The notes beneath the pieces are model-generated. The model saw only the letters and a program-made list of their open reading frames with translations. It was not told where the DNA came from and did no database searches. From the IMG/VR virus record IMGVR_UViG_3300040856_003497, positions 1-49,756 of that record: a DNA stretch of 49,756 bases, one strand, 5' to 3'. Of the stretch, positions 7,777 through 18,116 are shown piece by piece (the first letter of the stretch is position 1; every line of letters starts with the position of its first letter). The stretch comes from a virus. Position numbers and translations under genes: made by a program.

Positions 7777-9147
7777 TGGAGTTCCAAATGGATTTTTTTC
7801 GCTAAAATCTATAATCGTATCTGCTTCTATTTGTATTTCTTTATTTTGTGCAAATGGATCTATTACATTGTCAACTGTTACAACCTTTATTTCATAGCTT
7901 GCGCTAGAAGCTGTCCCGACAAGAGTTTCTCCTGGAATGAAATCTCCAGTTATATTGGATAATTCTAATTTGTTGGTAATCGCATTCCATGATTTTACTC
8001 TCCCAGTGTAACCAGAAGAAGAGCCCACCACCGTTTCGTTATAAACATAAGTTCCGTATCCAACCATATATGGACTTTGGATAATTATGGATGGATCTTC
8101 TGTATATCCAATTCCAGTTGTTATAATACCAATTCTGGTGACAACTCCATCTACTATAGTTGCTCTTGCTTGTGCTGGTATTGTGGCAGAACCAACAAAC
8201 TGAATATTTGGTGCCTGGGTATACCCGGATCCTCCATTTGTGACGGTAATTATACCAACTATTCCGTCTCCAATCGATGCGACTGCAGTAGCACCATCAC
8301 CACTTCCGCCATAAAATTCTATTGTTGGTGGAGTAGTATACCCATAACCTGCATTTGTGATTTCTACTCCCTGAACTCTGAGTAAACTTGAGTCTGGTTC
8401 GCACAAATCAATAATTCCACCAATCATTGTTGCTATACCTGTTGCAACTTGTCCAGTTATTGGTGGAGAAAATTTTACTGATGGGGCTGTTTTATATCCA
8501 TCACCTCTATTTGTAATAGTCACAAATGTTACGCCACCATTGACAATAGTAGCTGTTGCAGTTGCTGATACTCCAGCTCCAATCATATCAAATGTCTGAA
8601 TGTATCCTTGTTGCTCTACATTATCATCTATGAACTCTATACCAGTATCGATAAGTTCATCTTGATACCTGAACAATTCACATTTCAAGTTATAAACATA
8701 TGTTTTTTGGAGTTGATAAAAAGGAACTTCATGCTCTACAAATTTAATTTCAAATAATCTGTCTCCAAGAGGAAAATAAATTAAATCTCCTTCTTTTGGC
8801 CTCGTAGATAACTCTATATCTGCTTGATTTTTTATTATTGGAGAAATATAAGTTTCGAATCTTTCTTTGGATATTATTAGTGTGAGATCATTATAAGGTT
8901 GTACCCCAAATTTAGTCAATAATGTACCAGCACCTTCATAGCCATCATAAGTGTCCACATAAGCTTCTATCGGATATGCATTATCAAATTCGGATTCTAT
9001 GACTTCTCTTATGACTGTCTTCTTTGTTAGATATTTTCTTGGGATATAATATACATCAACTCCATAAATCTTCAACTGTTCGTTGATTAGATCTTGGATT
9101 AGACCTTGTTCCGATTTTGATCCCTGGAGAAAGAATGGATTTAACAT
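7774..9147 (-). CDS. 14: Neck protein gp14 with inserted repeat modules
   Basis: A 457-residue protein. The start (MLNPFFLQGSKSEQGLIQDL, then EGDLIYFPLGDRLFEIKFVE) is that of T4-like gp14, part of the neck that joins head to tail. It is far longer than T4 gp14 (256 residues). From about residue 190 the extra length is made of repeats of the pattern VTITNRGDGYKTAPSVKF, VEITNAGYGYTTPPTIEFYG and ITVTNGGSGYTQAPNIQF. These repeats also occur in other virion proteins here and may decorate the neck. It follows gp13 after two bases. Confidence 0.9.
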   Translation of the reverse strand: MLNPFFLQGSKSEQGLIQDLINEQLKIYGVDVYYIPRKYLTKKTVIREVIESEFDNAYPIEAYVDTYDGYEGAGTLLTKFGVQPYNDLTLIISKERFETYISPIIKNQADIELSTRPKEGDLIYFPLGDRLFEIKFVEHEVPFYQLQKTYVYNLKCELFRYQDELIDTGIEFIDDNVEQQGYIQTFDMIGAGVSATATATIVNGGVTFVTITNRGDGYKTAPSVKFSPPITGQVATGIATMIGGIIDLCEPDSSLLRVQGVEITNAGYGYTTPPTIEFYGGSGDGATAVASIGDGIVGIITVTNGGSGYTQAPNIQFVGSATIPAQARATIVDGVVTRIGIITTGIGYTEDPSIIIQSPYMVGYGTYVYNETVVGSSSGYTGRVKSWNAITNKLELSNITGDFIPGETLVGTASSASYEIKVVTVDNVIDPFAQNKEIQIEADTIIDFSEKNPFGTP

Positions 9148-9149
9148 AA

Positions 9150-9965
9150 CTAGCCAATAAGGTCCAGAGGAGGAAGTTCATAAGTGCTCGACATTCTTTC
9201 CATGATAATATCAAGTTCTCTTTGGGCATCATCATAAATTGGTCTTCCATCTAATTCTACTCCACCAGGAAGTTTGACACCTCTAAATTTAATCAGATTC
9301 TGTCCCCATTGTCTTTTTATGAGAGCTGTCAGATATTGCTTTAAGAATGAGTCGTTCCATACTTTAGTGGATTCTGCTGGATTGAGTGCTCTATAGCAAT
9401 CAATTATTAATGTTTGTCCCACAGTGACACTAGACCAATCAATATCAAGATATAATTTATCTTCTCGTTTGTTAAATCTTACTTGCTTTTGGGTTGTTAG
9501 CAGCCAATTCAAATCTTCAAGATATGTCTTTACCATGGAATAAGTTAATAATTCTGTGGATCCCCAATAATACACATCATTCAGGAATAACTGATATTTA
9601 ATACTAAACATTCCACTGGAAATACTATTGGATCCTTCGAATTGGAATATCTTATTGATACCAATCACATATGATGGAATCTGCAAGTAATTTGCAGTTT
9701 CCATGTACTCATATGTTTTATTTCCGGTAACAGTTGTAATTCCAACTCCCTGTTTGCCTCTGGCTCTATCAATGTCTTCCTGAGTCAATTCATACTTAAG
9801 AAATGTTTGCGCAACGCCATCAAAATGTCTTTCTTGGAAAAACTGTATAGCATCATCAACCAAATCTTCTATTTGCTCTTGTGCTACATTAATTTCCAAT
9901 ACTGGAGCACCTAATTTTCTTAGGCAATAATCAATAAGTTCTTGTCTAGAAGATGGTTGTGCCAT
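9150..9965 (-). CDS. 13: Neck protein gp13
   Basis: A 271-residue protein. The start MAQPSSRQELIDYCLRKLGA, followed by VDDAIQFFQERHFDG and YLTALIKRQWGQNLIKF, matches T4-like gp13. It forms the head-tail connector neck with gp14. The gene overlaps nothing and is followed by gp14 two bases after its stop. Confidence 0.92.
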   Translation of the reverse strand: MAQPSSRQELIDYCLRKLGAPVLEINVAQEQIEDLVDDAIQFFQERHFDGVAQTFLKYELTQEDIDRARGKQGVGITTVTGNKTYEYMETANYLQIPSYVIGINKIFQFEGSNSISSGMFSIKYQLFLNDVYYWGSTELLTYSMVKTYLEDLNWLLTTQKQVRFNKREDKLYLDIDWSSVTVGQTLIIDCYRALNPAESTKVWNDSFLKQYLTALIKRQWGQNLIKFRGVKLPGGVELDGRPIYDDAQRELDIIMERMSSTYELPPLDLIG

Positions 9966-9966
9966 T

Positions 9967-10131
9967 TTACAGTTTTGAAATTACTTCTTGTTGTTTTAGA
10001 TATAATTTAACATAAGATTTGGATAAATTTCTCAGTACTTCGGGATCATTTATACTATCTATGTCTCTAGAAATCTTTTCGTATTCGAACATTTTATTGA
10101 AGTCTTCTAGAGTTATTTTGTCAGGATCCAT
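9967..10131 (-). CDS. Small conserved cyanophage protein (54 aa) before gp13
   Basis: ATG at 10131 opens a 54-residue frame, MDPDKITLEDFNKMFEYEKI to LYLKQQEVISKL, with stop TAA at 9967. It is acidic to neutral and helical. It overlaps the end of the preceding gene by 11 nt and ends one base before gp13, so it fits tightly into the operon. Small proteins with a similar DFNKMFEYEKI start occur next to gp13 in T4-like cyanophages as I remember them. Function unknown. Confidence 0.8.
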   Translation of the reverse strand: MDPDKITLEDFNKMFEYEKISRDIDSINDPEVLRNLSKSYVKLYLKQQEVISKL

Positions 10132-10345
10132 TAGATAAGTTCTTGAGTAATTGTTTTATTTCGTCCAAGTCATTTCTTATATTTGCGACATCATTTTCTA
10201 TTTTTTGTACTCTTTGGGATTCTTTATTTTTTTGATTTCTGATGGAAACATAATTTTGGTATTCCGTTTGATTTGTATTCAATATTGCTTTTGTCGCATT
10301 ATCTCTTACTAGATTTTTATGTCCTTCTACTTTAAAATAGTCCAT
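10121..10345 (-). CDS. Small coiled-coil protein (74 aa)
   Basis: The start at 10345 (MDYFKVEGHKNLVRD) comes one base after the stop of the 832-residue virion protein, so coupled translation is likely; an upstream in-frame ATG at 10360 would overlap that gene. The C-terminal half (VQKIENDVANIRNDLDEIKQ) has heptad spacing of a short coiled coil. Its place in the structural operon suggests a minor virion or assembly role. Not recognised further. Confidence 0.78.
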   Translation of the reverse strand: MDYFKVEGHKNLVRDNATKAILNTNQTEYQNYVSIRNQKNKESQRVQKIENDVANIRNDLDEIKQLLKNLSNGS

Positions 10346-10346
10346 A

Positions 10347-12845
10347 TTATGCAAGTGCAATAACTCTGAGATCTTTTAGTCTTGGGGGATATGCCTGATT
10401 GGTAGATGATCCCACTAACTTAATACTAAAATATCTAAATGATGGGAGATTGTCAATGGTAAATTCATAATCCTTGAATATAGAGTCATTGTTCCCATAA
10501 TTTAGATTGTCAACTTTTTGGATAAATTTGTCAGATGTGCCATCGCTCATAGACTTATCAATAATTTCTCCAGAAAGAGTTAGATTGGAATATCCTGGAA
10601 ATGGATAATAAATTAGTTCCTCTAGAGGATCATTGACTATAGCATAAAATGCTCTCAAATCATTGTAAACATTGACATGCGCAGCAACCAAAATTTTGAT
10701 AGAAGATGCAGGAGACTCCAAAGAAATCGCATTGGTTGCATAGACAAACGCCGAGGGATCTCCATTTAGTGTCGAAACTCTATTATCAGTAACATAATTA
10801 TCTATTGGTTGATTGACTCTATTTGATACAAAGATCATTCCAAGTCTATCTAAATCAACTACCGGAGATAGGCGTTGATCTGTAGAAGACAATGAAAGAT
10901 TGACAGTAAAAGATTTATTTCCTGGTAGCGAAGAAAGTTTATCACTTTCGTTCACTTTTGATGCCACCATTCTTGGACTATCAAAATAATTATTTGTATT
11001 CAGATCAATATCCTGGAATCCTTCGTCAAGAAAAGAAACTTGGTCGCTGTTTATGCTAGTAGCCGAAACTGTACGAACTCTGGCGGAAACATTTGTTTTA
11101 TTCAAATTTAATGTTTGGATGTTTGGTCTAATTAATTCAAATTGAATATTTTGAGTTGCATTAACAAAAGAACCCCCTGTTGATTTTGTTTTGTTTATGA
11201 ATAATTTTGGATGGTCACCGGAATCTCTATTGACTTGTCCTTGTGGTAGAGTATCAGTTTTGGTTCCTTCCGTAGTATCAATTTTGATAGTATAATAATC
11301 CAAATCAATTGAATTATTTGAGCTGACATCTTGCAAATTATGGCTCGTGTTGATCCTTCTCAGTGAAATGCCATTTAGTTCATATTTGTATACTTCCGTA
11401 TCTTTGGAATAACTAAAAGCTTTTGTTTGGTCAATTTGTCTAGTTATTCCAGTTAATGAATTTCCGGAGACTCCTTCATAAGAAATTATTTCATCTCCTA
11501 TCAATACATAGCCAGGATTTGTTGTGCCAACACCAACATTCTCAAAAGTATTTAAATTTTGTACATCATTTAGTTGTATGTCTGAGGTTGAATTTTGTCC
11601 ATAATCTACTAGTAGTTTTTTAGGAGTTGTATCTGGAGCCACATTTGAAATTACTACTGTATTTTCTCTCGCGTGCATCCCATGATTCTTGTGGTATACC
11701 TTTATTGATAGTCCATCTTCAACTGTCTGTATCCCATTTGTATTAATTAATACATTTCCACCAGAAGAACTATTCAACTCTGTAGAAATTCCAGAGTTAT
11801 TAATAAAATATAATGGATTTCCTATTCCTGTTAGAAATTCTCCCTGTACATCATCTATCAATAACTCATTGTATCCATTTAGATCTGATACGGATAATCT
11901 TAGATTCCTTCCTAGATTTCCGCCAACTTGCAAGGCGGTCAGGACATCTCCTACTTGATATCCAATTCCTCCGTTAGTTATTGTTGCCGCAATAGCAACT
12001 CCATTTTCAATGGTAATATTTGCTGTTGCATCTCTCCCACTTCCAGTTACACTACTCAATGATACACCAGTAAATGTGTTTATTCCGGAAGATGGAGTGT
12101 ATCCTATACCAGCATTTACGATTTTGAGTATTCCTTTTGCTCCTCCAGCAGCACCAATGTAATTTCCAACTCCATTAGAAGTATTTTGGAAAATGGTGTT
12201 TCCTAGTGTTAAGTTATCATCTTGTACTGTTGTCCCTAATCCAACTCTGATTGTTTTGGAAACCATTTCCAGTGAATCTGGAAGTAGTCTTGATATCTGT
12301 CCGTTACCAATACTCAAATCTGAATTATATAAGTTGAAATTCCCATTAGGCTGTGTGAAATTTGCTCTATACAAAGTAAATTTCAGATCTTCAAATGGGC
12401 TTTCATTCCAAGTAGAAGCGTTTTGGGATTTAAACAATCCACCCAAAGAAGGTTGCTTCGAAACAAGAAATTGACTAGACTCTGATCCATTATTTGGAGC
12501 TACATTGGTTTCTCCTAACTTTGATACCCAAACATTATACTTATCTGAATTTGATAATATAACAATAGAATGGAAAGTTTCTCCAATCAAATAGACTGGA
12601 GATTCAAATGTTACTCTCGTTGGTACCGTTGCATCATCAGATACATTAATTGAATTTGGTTCCAAAACTACTTCACTGAATGGATAAACCACTTGTGTTG
12701 GAACGCCCAATTGCATTGGACGCAATTGTACTGTTACTGGAAGCTGAGAATCTTTTGACTGAAAATATAAATCTATAGAAGTTACAAAAATTCCACTCTC
12801 TGATTCGACATAAAAAGACTGAGCTAAAGGATCTACTAGTTTCAT
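10347..12845 (-). CDS. Large tail/baseplate structural protein (832 aa, DPLAQSFYVE type)
   Basis: It begins MKLVDPLAQSFYVESESGIF, then GEFHS/VWVSKLGET-like stretches familiar from cyanophage virion structural proteins, where DPLAQSF often follows the DUF4815 part. Here that part is a separate gene after the 1730-residue DUF4815 protein. Internal modules include IVNAGIGYTPSSG and ITNGGIGYQVGD (the GYxxxP-type repeat) and an IGDEIISYEGVSGNSLTGIT unit. Probably a fibre-like or baseplate-associated protein; exact virion position not determined. Confidence 0.78.
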   Translation of the reverse strand: MKLVDPLAQSFYVESESGIFVTSIDLYFQSKDSQLPVTVQLRPMQLGVPTQVVYPFSEVVLEPNSINVSDDATVPTRVTFESPVYLIGETFHSIVILSNSDKYNVWVSKLGETNVAPNNGSESSQFLVSKQPSLGGLFKSQNASTWNESPFEDLKFTLYRANFTQPNGNFNLYNSDLSIGNGQISRLLPDSLEMVSKTIRVGLGTTVQDDNLTLGNTIFQNTSNGVGNYIGAAGGAKGILKIVNAGIGYTPSSGINTFTGVSLSSVTGSGRDATANITIENGVAIAATITNGGIGYQVGDVLTALQVGGNLGRNLRLSVSDLNGYNELLIDDVQGEFLTGIGNPLYFINNSGISTELNSSSGGNVLINTNGIQTVEDGLSIKVYHKNHGMHARENTVVISNVAPDTTPKKLLVDYGQNSTSDIQLNDVQNLNTFENVGVGTTNPGYVLIGDEIISYEGVSGNSLTGITRQIDQTKAFSYSKDTEVYKYELNGISLRRINTSHNLQDVSSNNSIDLDYYTIKIDTTEGTKTDTLPQGQVNRDSGDHPKLFINKTKSTGGSFVNATQNIQFELIRPNIQTLNLNKTNVSARVRTVSATSINSDQVSFLDEGFQDIDLNTNNYFDSPRMVASKVNESDKLSSLPGNKSFTVNLSLSSTDQRLSPVVDLDRLGMIFVSNRVNQPIDNYVTDNRVSTLNGDPSAFVYATNAISLESPASSIKILVAAHVNVYNDLRAFYAIVNDPLEELIYYPFPGYSNLTLSGEIIDKSMSDGTSDKFIQKVDNLNYGNNDSIFKDYEFTIDNLPSFRYFSIKLVGSSTNQAYPPRLKDLRVIALA

Positions 12846-12883
12846 GTGGGGTATCTTATTGCTCTTTCATGGGTATGATGTAC

Positions 12884-12891
12884 TATTTATT
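12884..12891 (-). promoter_or_regulatory. Late promoter box before the 832-aa protein (AATAAATA)
   Basis: AATAAATA in the 68-nt gap after the DUF4815 gene, 39 nt before the ATG at 12845. Confidence 0.5.
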
Positions 12892-12913
12892 TGCGTTTTA
12901 TGTAGTTTATTTT

Positions 12914-15900
12914 TCATCGTAGTCCAAATTTTCTTCTTGCTTTTTTTCCAACTGCAGCACCAGTTCGGTCGGCCCAACTTTGGATGGACGCTAAACTATA
13001 TCCTTCTGCAAGTGCTCTTTCTACGCCACCAAGTCCAATAGTTCCTCTACTTCCATCATTATAAGTTCTAGATGGTCCTCCACCAGCATTTTGATTTACT
13101 CCGGCGGCAAAACCTTGATATGTTCTTTGTCCACCGCCGCCACCGCCGCCACCCCTTGGCCTTGGTCGTGGAATGGTTCTAATGAGAGTGCTTTGAATTA
13201 CATTTTCTTGGCCAACTTGTGTTTCTGCCCTACTTTCTATCGGAGTTTGGGTCTCGACTCTTGCATTGTGTATGACTATAACAGTTTCTTGTACAGTATT
13301 CACTTTGCCTTCTACATGATATTTTTCCTCGGCAGTCGCAAATGCCACTCCAATAACTTGAGAATTCGTAGAACTATTAGTCAATCTGAAAACTTTAGTT
13401 CCTGCTTCAAATTTTGGATTTGATTCTATGGGATAAGGAATATAAAGTGACCCAATTAATGTGCCAACACTGTCTGTTATCAATCTAACAGAGGTTATGG
13501 TTGCTTCTGCTCCGCTTGTTTGTCCCTTCAGTTTCATATTTTGGCTAATATGTCCATAATAAAGTCCTTGCGGTTGATTTGATAGACTATAAGTATCAAT
13601 ATTCAAAATCGTAGAAGTTGAAGAATAACTTTCTTGTATAGTTTGTGTAGTATCATATGGATTTGTTGTAAATACATCGCTTGGATTATTATATTCTCCA
13701 TATTTGTGATTTTGTGCCGCAACTCGGAAACTAATGTGAGGGAGATATATTCCATAAGTATCAAAAGATCCAATAACGGTTTCCCCGACCTCAAATACGC
13801 CACTAGTCATACTAATTTCTAGTAATTTTGGCACGGCAAATGAATTTACATCTACTCCATCAAAAAATACATACATTCTTGTTGATGGCTTGAGTCTTTT
13901 TGCTGTAAATTCAATATTTCTAGATCTTACATATGGAATTAACTCACTATTTAAAACTTGATCGCCAAATGAGGTATTGTCAAATTGATCCTTGAGTACT
14001 TGTCTAGTACCCTGGCGTGTAGATGTTCCTGTTTTGGTGGTTACTTGTATTTCTTCCGAATATACATTGTATCCTCTTGTTACTTCTCTTGTTGAATTTG
14101 ATACACTTTCTCCTGTCCATACTGTCTCCCAAGAATTCCATGTAACAGGCCCAAATCCAGTTTGGGAATCAAATCCTTGCGCGACAAGTTGATCTCTAGT
14201 TTGTGTATAATTTCCTTGTGCATTTACTGTTTTCGGCTCTAATCTGACTTGATCAGTCCATACATCAGATGATGGGAACAATTCAACAGTTCCACCAAAG
14301 AAATCAGATGCATATGGATTCACATTTGCTACTCTGGTAGATAGAGACTGACTTATTTCGGGAACTTCTTGGTAATCAAGAGTTATAACCCTACCAGTTC
14401 TTCTTACTCCGGATCCAATCAAATCATTTGTATACTTTGCATCAGCTAGAGGATCTGCAGATGTCCCAATTCCAACCAAAGAATTTGTTCCCAAGAGAAG
14501 ATCTAATTGAGTAGTATAATGTGTTGGCCTCAGTTCAGAATCCTTTATGTTGATTGAGTTTTTGACTATTGTTGTTTTTTTCTGGGAACTTGTAGTCGAA
14601 AAATCATCAACAAAGAATCCAGACTTAAATCTATTCAGACCATTAGAATCTGTTATTAGTAGATTCGAGGTATCTACCTCAAGCAATGATAGAGAAGTAT
14701 AATATTCTAGATTTTTTACTCTATTTTCTATGTCCTGAATATCGATCATTCGATATCTCTTATGATCGGATAGATTTACTGTAATATTTTCTATATTGCA
14801 CAGATAAGGTGGCAAATATATTGTTGCTATTTCTAATGCATCTTGGCTTGGTTGTGGTGGCTGTGGAATCTCAGAAGGTGTCCCAGAAATCAATTGAAAT
14901 ATGCCATCTTTAGATAAGTATATTTTATCAATTCTTCCAAGATAGAATGAATAATCCATTAATGATGATTCGTCTGATGCCAGAACAACAGAAGAAGAAT
15001 TATTATTGTATTGATTTTCGAAAGATCTACCGAAAAATTCAAATGGAGATGGAGAATTTTCGGAAACAGAAATTGCAGAAACTCTAGGTCTAATGTCTAT
15101 TATATCACTATTTCTAATGCCATTGACTGTTTGTATGTCACAATAATCAAACTGCTCATACGAATTTACAGTAGTTATATCGCCATCGTCAGAAGATAAA
15201 AACTCTGCATATTCAAATATTATTTTTAATTTTGTAGTTGGTTCTTTTGAATTTGTATTTCTTATTAATTTGGAGTAATCATAAATTGTATTTTTCTGTC
15301 CATTGACAAAAGAATAATTAGATGTTATGTTGTTATCTCCGTTATTTACTGAGGTTATAACTGCCTTTACACCTGATTCTTTGAATGTTACTTCTTCTCC
15401 CGTCGCAAATCCAGAAGAATTCAAATATACAAAACCTATTTGTAAATCATTTATTTTTTCGCAATATACTGCGACTGCTTTACTGGATGAACCAAATACT
15501 TCTTCTCCGACAATCAAATCATTTGTTTTCGCAGTTTCTCCGGTTAATGCTGTTAGTTGTAGAGTTGGAATATCTGGATTTTCGGTATTACTGGACTCAA
15601 ATACGCCAAAAATCTTTGTTACATCTGGATGTAGAAGGCATATTTCTTCATCTTGTACTCTTGTTCCATATGGATAATTTCCATATTTTAGTCCATCATT
15701 AATTGTAGTTACTCCAATACCAGAATATTCGTATTTTGATTTGTCTACAATTATTGATTTTACTCTATTTTTATATTTTTTCTTTGCCTTGATTGATGTT
15801 CTTCTTAATGTAGCAATCAACTTTGCCTCACCAGAGGAGGACAGCCCATTTATAGTTAGACTTCTTGAACCATTAGTAAAACTAAATTTGTCTTGTGTTA

Positions 15901-18106
15901 ACTCTTCGGTTGTTCCGGTCTTACTAATTAGTACATATTTTTCTTCGTCAAATGGCAAGAAAGTTTCATTTTCTGATGCTGTTATTGTATTTGTAGAATT
16001 TGATGTTATTGTAACATCAAATTGTTTTCTGATAATAATATTTGAGTTTGTTAGATCAACATTAGCGACATTGGGTTTTGGTAATACTGTGTATAATGTA
16101 TTGTCAGAAGAAGATTGTAACTTAGAATTTAGAATTTTGAAATCTGATGGATTGATGTCTGTAGACGGTAATTTCCCATCACAAACACCAGAAACAGTTG
16201 TAACACCACTGATAACCAAACTATTTTGAGAAACTTCAATTATTTTTGCAAATGATGGAATAGGTAGTCCCGGTGTACTATATGATACTATGTCCTCTAC
16301 ATCTGCAATTCCAGTAAATATTGCATCAGTAGATATTACAGTGCTTATACCACTATTTTCACTGCTTATATTTACAAGTCCTATGTCATAAGTTGGATAT
16401 TGCTTCAGATCTGCAGTAAATGTATATGCAGTTCCGACTATTCCATATAGTGATTTTACATCATTAATTGAATATGCAGTTACTGCAGTAGAAACTCTAT
16501 TATTGTCGATTCCGTCAAATACTAGTCTTTCTCCAACTGAGAATGAACCTTGAATACTATATGCGGTAATTATTCCTGAGTTTGTGGCATCATATCTTAG
16601 ATATCCAACTGCACCGCTCGACCTTCCTTTTATTTGAGTAGGAACTTTTAAACTAATTGGTTCGTTTACTGAAATTTCTGTGAATGTTTGTATATCATAT
16701 AATGTAATATCCCATTCGTTCGAATCTGGAGTAGATGAGCTATATGAGCCAGATTCTAGTGCAAAATCATAGACTCTGGCTAATCCTATTTCCTTTCCAA
16801 CTGCTTCGTTTTGGTTGTCTCCTTTTCTGCTACTTCTTAGTGATATAGTAGAAATTCCGACTATTGGAGATCCATAAACACGGTTTAAGGTAAAAGTAGA
16901 CCCAGTTACATAATTGATACTTTGATTTTTTAGTAATTTTGTTTCTCTTGGCTTTTTGAAGTCAACATAAGTTTGTACTGTATTTTCAACTTCATAACCT
17001 CTCACATATGCTTTTAATGGAGAAATTATGTAAGTGCCCAAATCTTCTGATGGTACATTATTATTGTATGTCAGTGAATTCTCGCTAAAAATTCCATTAT
17101 TTCCTTTGTAGTCATTTAGTGTTTCCGAAATTCTAAGATTTGGTTTTTTTACATAGTAATCCCCAGACTCGTCGAATGTTCTCCTAGCAAATTCGTCTGC
17201 TAGTATATTATAATTTGTAGTATTTCTTGTTGTTATTTCTACGCCATCTCTGATTTCTTTTAATAAAATAAAATCATTGAGATCGGTAGAATCTATGGGA
17301 AGGGCAACTAAAGATAGTGTTATTCTAAATCTGTCTGCTCCTGGGGCAGCATAGTTCGAAAATCCTTGTGAATTGTCGTTGAGAGAACCATCTTCGAACG
17401 AATTTACTAAGCTCTCTACAATCTTAAATCCAACCTTTACGCTTGGGATATTAGAATACTGTGATATAACAAGAAAATCATTATAAACTTTTACAAAATG
17501 ACCTCTAACAAAATATACTCCTTCTGTCATATAAACAGCAGAACCAACTGCTGTACTATCATTATCTATTGTTCTGGCAATAACTTCTCCCGATCTAAGT
17601 AAGAAGGAAGAATCAAGACTTTCAAATTCATCTAGAGTTAAATCTTCTTCGAGAATCAAATTCTCTGAGTCTAGAAATAATTTTCTTGAGCTATTTTGAG
17701 AATCGGATTCTAGGTATGTAACATATAATGTAGTATTTCCTATTTCGGAAAAATTTGAGCTTATATAAGAATCTATTCTTGCTCTAATGCCACTCTGTTG
17801 ACCTCTTATTGTTTTTCCTACAGCAAATGGAATATATGCTTCTACATTGATATTAAAGTTTTCATTCTGAATTATTACTGCATTTAAGTCATTTCTGTAT
17901 CCAAGTGAACCTGGAATTACAACAGAACCTTCTGTAAATACATGCGTTCCAAATTGTTCAATTTGATTCTGGAGTATTGACTGTAAAGTTGTTAATTCTC
18001 TAGCTTGAACAGGATATCCTGGTTTGAAAAGAACTCTATGATATCCTTTATTTTGATCATAATCATCAAAGTAAGGAGAAATATTGAAGTTTGTTTCTTG
18101 TGGCAT
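12914..18106 (-). CDS. DUF4815 virion structural protein (1730 aa)
   Basis: The N-terminus, MPQETNFNISPYFDDYDQNK then VLFKPGYPVQARELTTLQSI and VFTEGSVVIPG, is the DUF4815 signature of large T4-like cyanophage tail/baseplate proteins. The C-terminus is modular: a Pro/Arg stretch, a run of eight Gly, a Gly/Asn linker and a final helix (GYSLASIQSWADRTGAAVGK) like terminal tags on other cyanophage virion proteins. The gene follows gp8 after ten bases. Host contact or baseplate periphery is likely, but inferred. Confidence 0.85.
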   Translation of the reverse strand: MPQETNFNISPYFDDYDQNKGYHRVLFKPGYPVQARELTTLQSILQNQIEQFGTHVFTEGSVVIPGSLGYRNDLNAVIIQNENFNINVEAYIPFAVGKTIRGQQSGIRARIDSYISSNFSEIGNTTLYVTYLESDSQNSSRKLFLDSENLILEEDLTLDEFESLDSSFLLRSGEVIARTIDNDSTAVGSAVYMTEGVYFVRGHFVKVYNDFLVISQYSNIPSVKVGFKIVESLVNSFEDGSLNDNSQGFSNYAAPGADRFRITLSLVALPIDSTDLNDFILLKEIRDGVEITTRNTTNYNILADEFARRTFDESGDYYVKKPNLRISETLNDYKGNNGIFSENSLTYNNNVPSEDLGTYIISPLKAYVRGYEVENTVQTYVDFKKPRETKLLKNQSINYVTGSTFTLNRVYGSPIVGISTISLRSSRKGDNQNEAVGKEIGLARVYDFALESGSYSSSTPDSNEWDITLYDIQTFTEISVNEPISLKVPTQIKGRSSGAVGYLRYDATNSGIITAYSIQGSFSVGERLVFDGIDNNRVSTAVTAYSINDVKSLYGIVGTAYTFTADLKQYPTYDIGLVNISSENSGISTVISTDAIFTGIADVEDIVSYSTPGLPIPSFAKIIEVSQNSLVISGVTTVSGVCDGKLPSTDINPSDFKILNSKLQSSSDNTLYTVLPKPNVANVDLTNSNIIIRKQFDVTITSNSTNTITASENETFLPFDEEKYVLISKTGTTEELTQDKFSFTNGSRSLTINGLSSSGEAKLIATLRRTSIKAKKKYKNRVKSIIVDKSKYEYSGIGVTTINDGLKYGNYPYGTRVQDEEICLLHPDVTKIFGVFESSNTENPDIPTLQLTALTGETAKTNDLIVGEEVFGSSSKAVAVYCEKINDLQIGFVYLNSSGFATGEEVTFKESGVKAVITSVNNGDNNITSNYSFVNGQKNTIYDYSKLIRNTNSKEPTTKLKIIFEYAEFLSSDDGDITTVNSYEQFDYCDIQTVNGIRNSDIIDIRPRVSAISVSENSPSPFEFFGRSFENQYNNNSSSVVLASDESSLMDYSFYLGRIDKIYLSKDGIFQLISGTPSEIPQPPQPSQDALEIATIYLPPYLCNIENITVNLSDHKRYRMIDIQDIENRVKNLEYYTSLSLLEVDTSNLLITDSNGLNRFKSGFFVDDFSTTSSQKKTTIVKNSINIKDSELRPTHYTTQLDLLLGTNSLVGIGTSADPLADAKYTNDLIGSGVRRTGRVITLDYQEVPEISQSLSTRVANVNPYASDFFGGTVELFPSSDVWTDQVRLEPKTVNAQGNYTQTRDQLVAQGFDSQTGFGPVTWNSWETVWTGESVSNSTREVTRGYNVYSEEIQVTTKTGTSTRQGTRQVLKDQFDNTSFGDQVLNSELIPYVRSRNIEFTAKRLKPSTRMYVFFDGVDVNSFAVPKLLEISMTSGVFEVGETVIGSFDTYGIYLPHISFRVAAQNHKYGEYNNPSDVFTTNPYDTTQTIQESYSSTSTILNIDTYSLSNQPQGLYYGHISQNMKLKGQTSGAEATITSVRLITDSVGTLIGSLYIPYPIESNPKFEAGTKVFRLTNSSTNSQVIGVAFATAEEKYHVEGKVNTVQETVIVIHNARVETQTPIESRAETQVGQENVIQSTLIRTIPRPRPRGGGGGGGGQRTYQGFAAGVNQNAGGGPSRTYNDGSRGTIGLGGVERALAEGYSLASIQSWADRTGAAVGKKARRKFGLR

Positions 18107-18116
18107 GGGTTTTTAC

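Noticed and set aside
10347-18106. Frameshift splitting one DUF4815 gene into two
   Set aside because: The 1730-residue protein has a proper modular C-terminus and the 832-residue gene has its own late box and start 68 nt later, so two genes are more likely than one broken gene.
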